Assembly: GCA_021793335.1 (NCBI GenBank)
Contig: JAJYSW010000020.1
Location: 1-24,567 of the forward strand
Direction of reading: 5' to 3'
DNA length: 24,567 bases
Origin: Actinomycetes bacterium
Lineage (GTDB): Bacteria > Actinomycetota > Actinomycetes > Mycobacteriales > Micromonosporaceae
Shown here: piece after piece, positions 1 to 7,844 of the stretch
Numbering within the stretch: position 1 is the stretch's first letter
Layout: every line of letters begins with the position of its first letter
Position numbers and translations under genes: made by a program
The notes under the pieces: generated by a model
What the model was told of the DNA's origin: nothing
What the model saw: only the letters and a program-made list of their open reading frames with translations
The model's database searches: none

Positions 1-792
1 CTCGCCCACGTGGTCGTCCAGGACCGTCTGCCAACCGGCCGCCGCCGCCTCCCGCGTCTCGTCCCGTACGCTCGCGAGCGCGGCCTCCGGGTCCTCGGTA
101 CTGCGCATCGCGAGGAACACCACGGCTTCACGGCAGGCGGTGAACCGGTGCCCGCCGGAGCTCGGCGTCAGCTCGCCGTCGCACCGGGCCCTCGCGTGCA
201 GCGCGAGCCCGCGCACGCCTTCGACACTCGAATAATCCGGTGTCCCGCCATGGACGCTCACCGGCGCGAAGCCGGTGAACGACAGCTCCTCGGGGCCGGT
301 CTCGGCCGAGCCGTGCCGGTGCGGCCACGTGAAGTCGAGCGCGAGGTCGAAGGGCTCCTCGGCGCTCCAGCGCAGCGCGAGCACACCGAAGCGGGCCGAG
401 ACGAAGGCCTCCTGGCGCACCCGCCCTCGCGCGGTCCGGGCGACGCCGTCGCGCAGATCCAGTTCACGTGTCTCGTCCTCGCCGTCCTCGGAATGCGACA
501 CGCGCAACGCACCAGCGGGCTGATACGCCTGCGTGCTCTCACCCTGGAGCCGTGTCACGAGCCGGTCGGCCTCGAAGAACTCGCCGCGCCGCACCGCCTC
601 GGCGGCTTCGGCCGCGATGCCTTCGACGCCTTCGGGGACGCTCCAATCGCCTGTGCCCGACCAGAACCCGTCTTCGTTGAGGGTGATCCGCCCTCCGGCG
701 ATCATCGCCCCGATACGGCCGTTGCCGATCGGCAGGCCCTCGTGCCAGGCCCGGGGCGTGCCCTCGTAGGTCAGTTTCAAATCGTCCGACAT
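1..792 (-). CDS. GH95-type glycoside hydrolase, N-terminal part (cut by left edge)
   Basis: This frame reads 264 codons without a stop from an ATG at 792 to the window edge. The protein opens with MSDDLKLTYEGTPRAW. Residues 19–46 then carry GLPIGNGRIGAM followed by LNEDGFWSG, which is the N-terminal signature of glycoside hydrolase family 95 (alpha-L-fucosidase or alpha-L-galactosidase type). In that family this segment belongs to the N-terminal beta-sandwich domain. The catalytic (alpha/alpha)6 barrel would lie beyond the edge, so neither catalysis nor substrate can be judged. Family members are usually 700–800 residues, so roughly a third is visible. No signal peptide is seen, which suggests a cytoplasmic enzyme acting on imported oligosaccharide. 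The Shine-Dalgarno is weak (GGAGTGGA about 15 bases upstream). The gene is divergent from the LPTTG protein gene. The family call is fairly firm; the substrate is unknown. Confidence 0.8.
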   Translation of the reverse strand, partial: MSDDLKLTYEGTPRAWHEGLPIGNGRIGAMIAGGRITLNEDGFWSGTGDWSVPEGVEGIAAEAAEAVRRGEFFEADRLVTRLQGESTQAYQPAGALRVSHSEDGEDETRELDLRDGVARTARGRVRQEAFVSARFGVLALRWSAEEPFDLALDFTWPHRHGSAETGPEELSFTGFAPVSVHGGTPDYSSVEGVRGLALHARARCDGELTPSSGGHRFTACREAVVFLAMRSTEDPEAALASVRDETREAAAAGWQTVLDDHVGE

Positions 793-969
793 GAGGTAAG
801 GATTCCACTCCAGTGTCGGGCGGTCGCATCGGGCGGCGCCGCCGAGAGGCTGCGCGTGAACGTCACATGAACGTAATGCAACCTCACAGGCATCGTGAGC
901 GTTCATCTGTTAACCCTCTCGAATCCGGCACGTTCGATCCACGCTGTCATGACAACGGAGAAGTGAGAC

Positions 970-1716
970 GTGACTTTCAAACAACGGACCGCCGCCGCCC
1001 TCAAGGCCCTCGGGGTGGCGGGAGCCGCGGGGCTCCTCGGCGCCCTGGCATTCGCCTCCCCGGCGAGCGCCGATACCAAGACCATCGGGATCAACCAGGG
1101 CAACGTGCCCACCACGGCCGCCGGTTTCGACGGCCAGTCCTGTGATCAGGTGCCCGACACCATCGCCGACGACGAGGACGGCTGGGTGTTCGTGCTCCCG
1201 GGGAACTCCGGAGTGTTCCACTCGATCACGGCGACCTACCGGGACGCGAACGGCGATGAGCGGGTCTTCGACACGATCTCCAGCGGGGGCATCGACCCGG
1301 GGAAGGGCACCAGCAAGGCGTACATCATCACGCCCGCCGGCTGGACGCTCACGGGGGCCGAGGCCGAGATCGAAGGTTCGTCGGCCAACGGCCGGTTCAA
1401 CCTGACGCACGTCTGCACCGGCGTCCCCGCCTCGGGCGGCGAGGAATCGCCCACCCCCGGTGAAGAAACACCCACCCCCGGCGAGGAATCACCCACCCCT
1501 GGCGAAGAGTCGCCCACTCCCGGCGAGTCCGAGAGCCCCGGCGGCGAGGACGCCACCTCGCCCGGAGACGAGGTCTCCACCACACCGGCCGGCTCGATCC
1601 TGCCGACCACCGGCGCCCCGTTGACCGCGGCCCTCGTCTCGGCCGCCGCTCTGGCCGCCGTCGGCGCGGCCCTGTTCATCGTGATGCGGCGTCGCCGTGC
1701 CGCGGAGAACTGGTAG
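970..1716 (+). CDS. Secreted LPTTG cell-wall-anchored protein with Pro/Glu-rich stalk
   Basis: A 248-residue exported surface protein. Residues 1–34 are a Sec signal peptide (K/R-rich start, Ala/Leu-rich core, likely cleavage after ASPASA). Residues 35–155 form a small globular domain with two cysteines (GQSCDQ and THVCTG) that could pair in a disulfide. Residues 158–185 are four heptads of the EESPTPG type, a likely wall-spanning stalk. The C-terminus is a complete sortase signal: LPTTG at residues 211–215, a hydrophobic helix of about 22 residues, then the basic tail MRRRRRAAENW. A sortase should cleave between T and G and attach the protein to peptidoglycan. The start is GTG at 970, with GGAG nine bases upstream. 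The function of the globular domain is not recognised, and no sortase gene lies in the window. Confidence 0.85.
   Translation: MTFKQRTAAALKALGVAGAAGLLGALAFASPASADTKTIGINQGNVPTTAAGFDGQSCDQVPDTIADDEDGWVFVLPGNSGVFHSITATYRDANGDERVFDTISSGGIDPGKGTSKAYIITPAGWTLTGAEAEIEGSSANGRFNLTHVCTGVPASGGEESPTPGEETPTPGEESPTPGEESPTPGESESPGGEDATSPGDEVSTTPAGSILPTTGAPLTAALVSAAALAAVGAALFIVMRRRRAAENW
1441..1524 (+). repeat. Four 21-bp tandem repeats coding (E-E-S/T-P-T-P-G)x4
   Basis: Units start at 1441, 1462, 1483 and 1504. The peptide is nearly invariant, but the codons vary at synonymous positions (GAG/GAA, TCG/TCA, ACC/ACT, CCC/CCT, GGT/GGC). This points to an old duplication kept for its peptide rather than a recent slip. 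Confidence 0.9.
1600..1614 (+). other. Codons of the LPTTG sortase motif
   Basis: Residues 211–215 of the surface protein read L-P-T-T-G. They are followed by a hydrophobic helix and an Arg-rich tail, which together make the tripartite cell-wall sorting signal. Confidence 0.85.
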
Positions 1717-1840
1717 TCCAAGAAGCAAACGGCTCCGTTGTAGAACTGTTATGCAACCCTGCGGAGCGCTCCCGCGTTTAGCAACTGTCTCAGGGAAGCG
1801 TTCCTAGGACTACCGCCCGCTGCTTGACGGTGCGGTCCTT

Positions 1841-1876
1841 GTCGAGCCCCCGGAATCCTGCCACCGGGGGCTCGAC
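1841..1876 (+). terminator. Perfect 13-bp hairpin downstream of the LPTTG gene
   Basis: GTCGAGCCCCCGG (1841–1853) pairs fully with CCGGGGGCTCGAC (1864–1876) across a 10-base loop. There is no U-tract, as is common for high-GC terminators. It lies about 125 bases after the stop at 1716 and may act in both directions. Confidence 0.6.
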
Positions 1877-1882
1877 CCTTCG

Positions 1883-1914
1883 CGCCCCGGAACCGCCCCC
1901 CTGGTTCCGGGGCG
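1883..1914 (+). terminator. Second tandem hairpin, 12-bp stem
   Basis: CGCCCCGGAACC (1883–1894) pairs with GGTTCCGGGGCG (1903–1914) around an 8-base C-rich loop. It begins six bases after the preceding hairpin. The pair could be a double terminator or a structured leader. Confidence 0.55.
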
Positions 1915-2063
1915 TCATTCTCGTCGCACACCGGCGTCCGTGCTCGCCCGCTCGTCTCCGGCGCGGTAGATTACCGACAGATTCAGCGCCGAATCGTCCA
2001 CCCACCGCCACTCCGCGGTGCCAGCTGCCCGGCATCCGCACCGTTCCCTGGAGACGCCCGCCC

Positions 2064-3425
2064 ATGGCAACCGAAGAACAGGCCCCCGCCGCGACGGGGC
2101 CGATAGACCGGTACTTCCGCCTCAGTGAGAACCGCACCACATGGAAGCGCGAGGTCCTCGCCGGTAGCACCACCTTCCTGGCGATGGCCTATATCCTCGC
2201 CGTCAACCCCGGCATCCTCAGCTTCGGCATCGCCGACGCGCTCGGCGCCGACGCCGCCCCCGACCCCGGCGCGATCTTCACCGCGACCGCCCTCGCCGCA
2301 GCGCTCGGCTGCCTCGTCATGGGCCTGTGGGCCCGCTACCCGATCGCCCTCGCCCCCGGCATGGGGCTCAACGCCTTCTTCGCCTTCAGCGTCGTCATCG
2401 GCATGGGCATCCCCTGGCAGACCGCCCTGAGCGGCACGCTCATCTCCGGCGTGCTCTTCTTCGTCCTCGCCGTCACCGGTGTCCGCGAGACGATCATCAA
2501 CGCGATCCCGGCACAGATGAAACTCGCCGTCGGCGCGGGCATCGGCCTGTTCATCGCCTTCATCGGCCTCAAGGGCGGCGGCATCGTCGTCGCGGACGAG
2601 GCCACCCTCGTGGCCCTCGGCGACTTCGCCTCCGGGCCCGTCCTGCTCACCCTGTTCGGCCTGGCCGTCACCGCCGTGTTCATGGTCCTGGGCTGGAAGG
2701 GCGGCGTGTTCTACGGCATGCTCGCCACGCTCGCGCTCGGCCTGGTGACCGGCGTGATCGACTTCGACCTGTCACAGGTCAGCTCCCCGAACCTCGACGC
2801 GGTCGGCGCGGCCTTCACCGGTTTCGACGAAGCCTTCACCACCAAGATGATCATCGTGGTCCTCACGATGCTGTTCGTCGACTTCTTCGACACCGCCGGC
2901 ACGCTCTTCGCCGTCGCCGGACAGGCCGGGATGCTCAAGGACGGCAAGCTGCCGCGGGCCGGGCGTGCGCTGGCCGCCGACTCGGTCGCCACGATGGGCG
3001 GCGCGATCCTCGGCACCTCGACCACCACCGCCTATGTCGAGTCGACCGCCGGCGTCTCGGTCGGCGGGCGCACCGGCCTGACCGCCGTCACGACCGCGGG
3101 CTGGTTCCTGGTCTCGCTCGTGGCGTTCCCGGTATTCGGGCTCGTGGCGAACAACCCCGCGGTGACCGCCCCCGCCCTCGTGATCGTCGGCGTGCTCATG
3201 GCGAAGCAGCTCGGCGGGATCGAATGGGAGCGCATGGAGTTCGCCATCCCGGCGTTCCTGACCGTGATCGCCATGCCGCTGACCTACTCGATCTCGAACG
3301 GCATCGCGCTCGGCCTGGCCTTCTACCCGCTCGCGATGATCGCGAGGGGCCGCTGGCGCGAGGTCCACCCGATCGCCTACGTGCTCATGGTGGTCTTCCT
3401 GGGCTACTTCTTCTTCCTGGTCTGA
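2064..3425 (+). CDS. AzgA-type adenine/guanine/hypoxanthine permease (NCS2)
   Basis: A polytopic inner-membrane protein of 453 residues, the usual length for AzgA/GhxP-like purine permeases (COG2252), which import purine bases with protons. Family signatures are visible: an N-terminal segment ending TTFLAMAYILAVNPGIL, the FFDTAGTLFAVAGQAGML block, and the TSTTTAYVESTAGVSVGGRTG block. About a dozen hydrophobic helices can be traced. ATG at 2064 is chosen because homology starts just after it and GGAGA lies ten bases upstream. A longer frame from 1824 has no family-like sequence. The gene stands alone, ending at a bidirectional terminator. Purine uptake would feed the Hpt salvage enzyme encoded at 22073. 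Which base is transported cannot be decided from sequence. Confidence 0.88.
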   Translation: MATEEQAPAATGPIDRYFRLSENRTTWKREVLAGSTTFLAMAYILAVNPGILSFGIADALGADAAPDPGAIFTATALAAALGCLVMGLWARYPIALAPGMGLNAFFAFSVVIGMGIPWQTALSGTLISGVLFFVLAVTGVRETIINAIPAQMKLAVGAGIGLFIAFIGLKGGGIVVADEATLVALGDFASGPVLLTLFGLAVTAVFMVLGWKGGVFYGMLATLALGLVTGVIDFDLSQVSSPNLDAVGAAFTGFDEAFTTKMIIVVLTMLFVDFFDTAGTLFAVAGQAGMLKDGKLPRAGRALAADSVATMGGAILGTSTTTAYVESTAGVSVGGRTGLTAVTTAGWFLVSLVAFPVFGLVANNPAVTAPALVIVGVLMAKQLGGIEWERMEFAIPAFLTVIAMPLTYSISNGIALGLAFYPLAMIARGRWREVHPIAYVLMVVFLGYFFFLV

Positions 3426-3446
3426 GCGGCCGGACCGACACCGTGA

Positions 3447-3489
3447 ACGAGGAAGCAGCCCGGCGTCCGACGCCGGGCCGCTTCCTCGT
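3447..3489. terminator. Strong bidirectional terminator between convergent genes
   Basis: ACGAGGAAGC (3447–3456) pairs with GCTTCCTCGT (3480–3489). After one A·C mismatch, GCCCGGCG pairs with CGCCGGGC around the five-base loop TCCGA. It lies in the 70-base gap between the permease stop and the ABC permease stop and can serve both. Confidence 0.88.
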
Positions 3490-3495
3490 CGTCCG

Positions 3496-4686
3496 CTACG
3501 CGGCGCGCTTGAGCGCCTCGCCGAGCTTGAGCCGCGAACCGGTGTACAGGACGCTGCGCTTGTACAGCGTCGCTCCCAGGGCCAGCGATCCGACCGCCGC
3601 GGCGGCCAGCAGTCCGAGCGCCAAGGCGATCTCCCAGAGCGGGACCTCGGCGACCGCCATGCGGGTCGGCATCGTGATCCCCGAGAACGGCGGCACGATC
3701 GACAGGACCTGCGCGAACGAGCTGGTCGGCGCGTTCAGCAGGAAGATCGCGCCCACGTAGCTGACCGACAGGGCCATGATCAGCGGCGTCAGGACCGAAC
3801 CCGCGTCCTCTTGGCGCGAGACCAGCGAGCCGACGCCGCCGGCGAGGGTCCCGAAGAGCAGGAAGGCGACGAGCCACCAGCCGATCGAGGAGAGGGCGGC
3901 GGAGGCCGTGCCCGGCGGCAGGTCGCTGAGCAGGCCGGTGCCGGCCGCGACCCCGAGCCCCACGGCGACCATCGCGACGAGATTGACCAGTGAGATCACG
4001 CCGAGTCCGATGACCTTGCCGCCGAGCAGCTGCCACGGTTTGAGACTGGTCAGCAGGATCTCGACGATGCGGCTGGACTTCTCCTCCACGACACCCATCG
4101 CGATGTACTGCACCGGCGTCATGAGCATCATGAACATGATGACGGAGATGATCAGACCGGTGAAGTAGTCGAGCGGGCCGATGACGCTGCTCTCGTCGGA
4201 CAGCGAGACGATCTCCAGCGGCTCGGTCGTCAGCGCCTGCCGGATCTCATCGGGCGACAGGCCGGCGTCGCCGAGGCGGGCCTCGACGGTCGCGGACTGC
4301 CAGGCGGAGTCGAGCAGCGACTGGAGTTCGGCGCCGACGCCGTCCTCGCTGTAGAGGGTTCCGTCGGCGACGGCGGCCTCGACCTCCCCGTCGACGACCG
4401 CGCTCTCGGCCTCGTCGACGCTGTCGTACATCGTGACGTCGAAGCCGCCGATGGCGTCGAGCTGGGCCTCCATGGCGACGGCGTTCTCTCCGGCGAGGCC
4501 GATCTCGCTCCGGTCATCGTCGGTGCCGCCGAGGATCGTGGGCAGCGAGGCGAGCGCGCCGACGATGACGACGGTGACGATGAGGCTGATGATGTTGGAC
4601 TTGGAGAGGCCGCGGACGCGGATCTCCCGGCCCGCGACGAGCAGCAGCCCGCGCAGCTTGGACATCTCACGGTTCTGGACGCTCAT
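3496..4686 (-). CDS. ABC transporter permease, NatB-like (ABC-2 family)
   Basis: A 396-residue membrane subunit resembling NatB/YhaP (COG1668). It has one N-terminal membrane helix at about residues 31–53, an extracytoplasmic domain of roughly 120 residues rich in Asp/Glu, then about five more helices. The family block GVVEEKSSRIVEILLTS follows the second helix. NatAB-type systems export sodium ions or other small toxic compounds; the substrate here is unknown. The ATG at 4686 overlaps the TGA of the ATPase gene (ATGA), so the two are translationally coupled. The frame extends upstream to 4968, but that part is antisense-like sequence within the ATPase gene. The gene ends seven bases before the bidirectional terminator. 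Confidence 0.87.
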   Translation of the reverse strand: MSVQNREMSKLRGLLLVAGREIRVRGLSKSNIISLIVTVVIVGALASLPTILGGTDDDRSEIGLAGENAVAMEAQLDAIGGFDVTMYDSVDEAESAVVDGEVEAAVADGTLYSEDGVGAELQSLLDSAWQSATVEARLGDAGLSPDEIRQALTTEPLEIVSLSDESSVIGPLDYFTGLIISVIMFMMLMTPVQYIAMGVVEEKSSRIVEILLTSLKPWQLLGGKVIGLGVISLVNLVAMVAVGLGVAAGTGLLSDLPPGTASAALSSIGWWLVAFLLFGTLAGGVGSLVSRQEDAGSVLTPLIMALSVSYVGAIFLLNAPTSSFAQVLSIVPPFSGITMPTRMAVAEVPLWEIALALGLLAAAAVGSLALGATLYKRSVLYTGSRLKLGEALKRAA

Positions 4687-5552
4687 TTCTTCACGGCCTC
4701 TCGGAAGATCTCGGCGATGGTGGGCTGGTCGTACGCGAAGTGCGAGACGCGGCCGGCCTCGGCGGCGATCCGCAGCGCCTCCTGGTCGTCGGCGCCTTCG
4801 ACGAGGTAGTTCTCGCCGTCGCGGGTGACGACCCCGGGCAGTGCGGCGGTCAGGTCCTCGGGCGAGTCGACCCTGATGCGCAGTTGTTTGACCTCGCGGG
4901 CCTTGAGTTCCTCGACGTCGCCTCCGGCGATGATCTTCCCGGAGCCGATGATGACGACCGAGTCGCACAGCCGCTCGACGAGGTCGAGCTGGTGGCTGGA
5001 GAAGACGACCGGGGCCCCGGCGGAGGCCCGATCGCGGAGTGCGGTGCCCATGACGTCGACGGCGATCGGGTCGAGTCCGGAGAACGGTTCGTCGAGGATG
5101 AGCACCTCGGGGTCGTGCACGAGCGAGACGGCCAGCTGGACGCGCTGCTGGTTGCCCAGCGAGAGGTCTTGGACGTCGTCGCCGGCCCGGTCGGTGAGGT
5201 CCAGTTGTTCGAGCAGTTCGGCGGTGGAGCGCTTGGCCTCGGCGCGGGTCATGCCGTGCAGTTCTCCGAAGTAGGCGATCTGCTCGCCGGTCTTCATCTT
5301 GGGGTACAGGCCGCGTTCCGATGGCATGTAGCCGAAGCCGCGGCGCTGTTCGGCGCCGAGCACAGATCCTTTATAGAGGATCTCGCCGGTGTCGGCTGCG
5401 AGGACGCCCATGGCGATGCGCATGGTGGTGGTCTTGCCGGCGCCGTTCGCCCCGACGAAGCCGACCACCTCGCCGGGCTCGGCCGACAGTGACACCCCGT
5501 CGAGGGCGGTCTTGTCGCCGAACCTCTTCTTGAGGTTTTTGATTTCGAGCAT
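4683..5552 (-). CDS. ABC transporter ATP-binding protein, NatA-like
   Basis: A 289-residue ATPase that powers the adjacent permease. Walker A is GANGAGKT at residues 34–41. The signature motif is LSLGNQQ at 130–136, with LSLGN in place of LSGGQ, as seen in the YhaQ/NatA branch. Walker B is LILDEP at 151–156, with catalytic E155. The switch histidine is H187 in SSHQLDLVE. After residue 215 the NatA-type C-terminal domain follows. The start at 5552 puts the MLEIKNLKKRFG opening at the usual place, with AGGGTGA just upstream. The stop overlaps the permease start. The substrate is not predictable; involvement in membrane stress or drug export is only a guess. Confidence 0.9.
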   Translation of the reverse strand: MLEIKNLKKRFGDKTALDGVSLSAEPGEVVGFVGANGAGKTTTMRIAMGVLAADTGEILYKGSVLGAEQRRGFGYMPSERGLYPKMKTGEQIAYFGELHGMTRAEAKRSTAELLEQLDLTDRAGDDVQDLSLGNQQRVQLAVSLVHDPEVLILDEPFSGLDPIAVDVMGTALRDRASAGAPVVFSSHQLDLVERLCDSVVIIGSGKIIAGGDVEELKAREVKQLRIRVDSPEDLTAALPGVVTRDGENYLVEGADDQEALRIAAEAGRVSHFAYDQPTIAEIFREAVKK

Positions 5553-5714
5553 GCGTTCACCCTATGGCCGGTCGGGCACGCCGGGCCTCCGCCGTGGGAA
5601 GGATTCCGTACCGCGTCGAATCCTTCACAAGAACTATTCGCCTCTCGGACCGGGGGTGGGGAATAGGCCGAATCCTTTGTCCCCCAAGGGTTCTCTTATG
5701 CACATGAGAGGTGC

Positions 5715-5747
5715 GGCGGTGGCCCGGCGGCATGGCGGGCCACCGCC
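5715..5747 (-). terminator. Hairpin downstream of regX3
   Basis: GGCGGTGGCCCG (5715–5726) pairs perfectly with CGGGCCACCGCC (5736–5747) around a nine-base loop. It lies 60 bases beyond the regX3 stop at 5807 and probably ends the gpmA–senX3–regX3 transcripts. The rest of the 254-base gap should hold the promoter of the ABC operon; no clear -35/-10 pair was found. Confidence 0.75.
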
Positions 5748-5806
5748 GGCACGAGCATGACCGCAGTGACCTCCCGTGCCGATGTGACGAATGTTGCAGG
5801 GGCGGC

Positions 5807-6493
5807 TCAGTTGTTCGGATCGAATTTGTAGCCCAGGCCCCGGACCGTCACCAGGTGCCGCGGTTTGCCGGGCTCGGGCTCGATCTTGGAGCGCAGGCGC
5901 TTGACGTGCACGTCGAGGGTCTTGGTGTCGCCGACGTAGTTCGCGCCCCACACCCGGTCGATGAGCTGGCCCCGGGTGAGGACCCGGCCGGCGTTGCGCA
6001 GCAGTATCTCCAGCAGCTCGAATTCCTTGAGCGGCAGTTGGACGTCCTCACCGGCGACGCTCACGGTGTGGCGGTCGACGTCCATGCGCACGGGACCGGC
6101 TTCGAGGACCGTGACGATCGGGTCGTCCGGCTCGGCCGAACGTCGCAGCACCGCCCTGATGCGGGCCACCAACTCTCGCGAGGAGTACGGCTTGGTGATG
6201 TAGTCGTCGGCGCCCAGCTCCAGGCCCACCACCTTGTCGACCTCGGAATCGCGGGCGGTGACCATGATGATCGGGACGTTCGAGTTCGCCCGCAGCTCGC
6301 GGCACACCTCGGTGCCGGACTTCTCGGGGAGCATGAGGTCGAGCAGGACCACGTCGGCACCCGTGCGCTCGTACTCCTTGATGGCGGCGTTGCCGTCGGC
6401 GGCGACGGACACCTCGAAGCCCTCTTTGCGGAGCATATAGGACAGGGCGTCGGAGAAAGATTCCTCGTCTTCGACTACCAGAACGCGGGTCAC
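5807..6493 (-). CDS. regX3: Two-component response regulator RegX3
   Basis: A 228-residue OmpR/PhoB-class regulator. In the receiver domain the phosphate acceptor is D52 in VVLLDLMLP, with acidic residues E8–D9, T79 and K101 in place. From about residue 130 the winged-helix DNA-binding domain carries GRVLTRGQLIDRVWG and DTKTLDVHVKRLRSKIE, then VTVRGLGYKFD. Sequence and context match RegX3 of mycobacteria, the phosphate-starvation regulator. The GTG start at 6493 is preceded by GGGAAGG with a seven-base spacer. It begins 20 bases after the senX3 stop, so the two genes are co-transcribed. SenX3 should phosphorylate it. By analogy its targets would be phosphate uptake genes such as pst, none of which is in this window. 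Confidence 0.93.
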   Translation of the reverse strand: MTRVLVVEDEESFSDALSYMLRKEGFEVSVAADGNAAIKEYERTGADVVLLDLMLPEKSGTEVCRELRANSNVPIIMVTARDSEVDKVVGLELGADDYITKPYSSRELVARIRAVLRRSAEPDDPIVTVLEAGPVRMDVDRHTVSVAGEDVQLPLKEFELLEILLRNAGRVLTRGQLIDRVWGANYVGDTKTLDVHVKRLRSKIEPEPGKPRHLVTVRGLGYKFDPNN

Positions 6494-6513
6494 AGGTCAA
6501 CCTTCCCTAGCTG

Positions 6514-7758
6514 TCAAGCATCGTCGGATCTGTCGATTGCAGCCGAGTCCGGTGCCTTGGCGTCGGCCGGAAGGGAACGCGCAGGCAACATCAAGGTGAA
6601 CATTGACCCGGATTCCGGCATACTGCTCACTTCGACATGTCCCCCATGATTCACGGCCACATGCTTCACAATCGCCAGTCCCAGCCCGGTGCCCCCGGTG
6701 GCCCGCGAGCGGGCCGCGTCGACCCGGTAGAACCGCTCGAAGATCCGGTCCAGTTCCTCTGGGGGGATACCGATTCCCTCGTCCCGGACCCCGATGCCGA
6801 CGGTCTGCGATTTCGCCACCGAACCGTTCGGGCGGCACAGCGACGTGGTCACCTCGACTGTAGTGCGCTCAGGTGAATACGCGATGGCGTTGTCGACGAG
6901 GTTCTTCACCGCCATCACCAACTGCGATTCGTTGCCGAGCACCTCCAAACCCGAGACGCCGTCCACCGTGACGGCGATGTGCTTCTTCTCCGAACCGATC
7001 TGCGTCTGATCGAGCGCCTCGGCGATGATCCGGTCGACCGACACCGGTTCGGGGTCCGGCAGTTTCTCGGCGCCCTGGAGACGCGAGAGTTCGAGCAGAT
7101 CGGTGATGAGATGCGTCATGCGAGCGGACTCGGTCTGGATGCGATCGGCGAACCGGGCCGAGGCGTCCGGGTCCTCGGCGGCGTCCTTGAGCGCCTCGGC
7201 GAGGATCTGCATCGCCCCGACCGGCGTCTTCAGCTCGTGGCTGATGTTCGCCACGAAGTCGCGCCGCACCCGCTCGACACGGTGCAGCTCGGAGATGTCC
7301 TGAAGCTCGACGACGGCCAGGCCCTCGGTCAGCGGGGTGATGCGCGCGCGCACCGCCGAAGGCTCGCCCACGCTGGGCGAGGGCACGTCCAGCTCGGCGT
7401 CGCGGAAGCGGCCCGAGCGCCGAGCCTGCGCCAAGAGCGCCCGAAGCGTCAGCGAAGTGATCTCGACATCGTCGACGAGCCCGAGGGCGCGGGCGGCGAT
7501 ATTGGCGTACAGGACCCGGTTCGTCTCATCGACCAGGCACACGCCGGTGCGCAGCAGGTCGATCGCGGCGGCCCAAGGGCGTTGATCGGCGGGGGCGGGG
7601 GCGGTGCCGTGGGGGCGCGGCGGCGTCCGCCGATTCCAGGCCAGCGCGAGCGTAGCGGAGGCGGCCCCGACGGCGGCTCCGGCGACCAGCCCGGCGAACA
7701 CGCGCGCGGTGCTTCTGCGCAGCGCCGAGCGGGGAGTGTTCGAATCGTCATGAGGCAC
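6514..7758 (-). CDS. senX3: Sensor histidine kinase SenX3
   Basis: A 414-residue membrane kinase. One clear membrane helix lies at about residues 19–41, followed by a PAS-like region (about 62–155). The H-box FVANISHELKTPVGA has its phospho-accepting histidine at residue 174. The N-box NLVDNAIAYSP, the G1 box DEGIGIP and the G2 box GGTGLGLAIVKH complete the ATPase domain, which ends at about residue 395 before a short acidic tail. No sizeable extracytoplasmic sensor domain is visible, as in mycobacterial SenX3, where sensing is thought to involve the PAS domain and the Pst system. The GTG start at 7758 is the only reasonable one before the helix; its Shine-Dalgarno is poor. It pairs with the adjacent RegX3. 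Confidence 0.92.
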   Translation of the reverse strand: MPHDDSNTPRSALRRSTARVFAGLVAGAAVGAASATLALAWNRRTPPRPHGTAPAPADQRPWAAAIDLLRTGVCLVDETNRVLYANIAARALGLVDDVEITSLTLRALLAQARRSGRFRDAELDVPSPSVGEPSAVRARITPLTEGLAVVELQDISELHRVERVRRDFVANISHELKTPVGAMQILAEALKDAAEDPDASARFADRIQTESARMTHLITDLLELSRLQGAEKLPDPEPVSVDRIIAEALDQTQIGSEKKHIAVTVDGVSGLEVLGNESQLVMAVKNLVDNAIAYSPERTTVEVTTSLCRPNGSVAKSQTVGIGVRDEGIGIPPEELDRIFERFYRVDAARSRATGGTGLGLAIVKHVAVNHGGHVEVSSMPESGSMFTLMLPARSLPADAKAPDSAAIDRSDDA

Positions 7759-7778
7759 GTTTCCAGCCTAAACGCGAA

Positions 7779-7833
7779 ACGGCCCGGCGTCGACTGCCGG
7801 GCCGTCGGACGCCCGCCGCGGCTCTCGCGGCGG
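7779..7833 (-). terminator. Two adjacent hairpins between gpmA and senX3
   Basis: ACGGCCCGGC (7779–7788) pairs with GCCGGGCCGT (7796–7805), and CCGCCGCG (7813–7820) pairs with CGCGGCGG (7826–7833). Both lie in the 86-base gap after the gpmA stop and could end or attenuate gpmA transcription, leaving senX3–regX3 partly independent. Confidence 0.6.
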
Positions 7834-7844
7834 CGCGGCTCCCC

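Larger units (their letters stand above)
1717..2063. other. Gene-free interval between the LPTTG gene and the permease gene
   Basis: This 347-base stretch has no convincing coding frame. An open frame does run from 1824 into the permease, but its upstream codons look like non-coding translation and the permease homology starts at 2064. The interval holds two perfect hairpins (1841–1876 and 1883–1914) and a TAGATT box at 1967–1972 that could be the -10 element of the permease promoter. That box sits inside the small palindrome CGGTA-GAT-TACCG (1964–1976), a possible regulator site. No known riboswitch consensus was recognised. Confidence 0.6.

Noticed and set aside
10..870. 286-codon plus-strand open frame at the left edge
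   Set aside because: It is Arg/Pro/Ala-rich with no family features. The opposite strand reads as the GH95-type protein over the same bases.
1717..2063. Purine riboswitch upstream of the permease
   Set aside because: The hairpins do not show the conserved three-way junction or loop sequences of the purine class.
2327..3760. 477-codon plus-strand frame inside the permease gene
   Set aside because: The translation is dominated by Arg, His and Pro, typical of an off-frame read of the AzgA-type gene.
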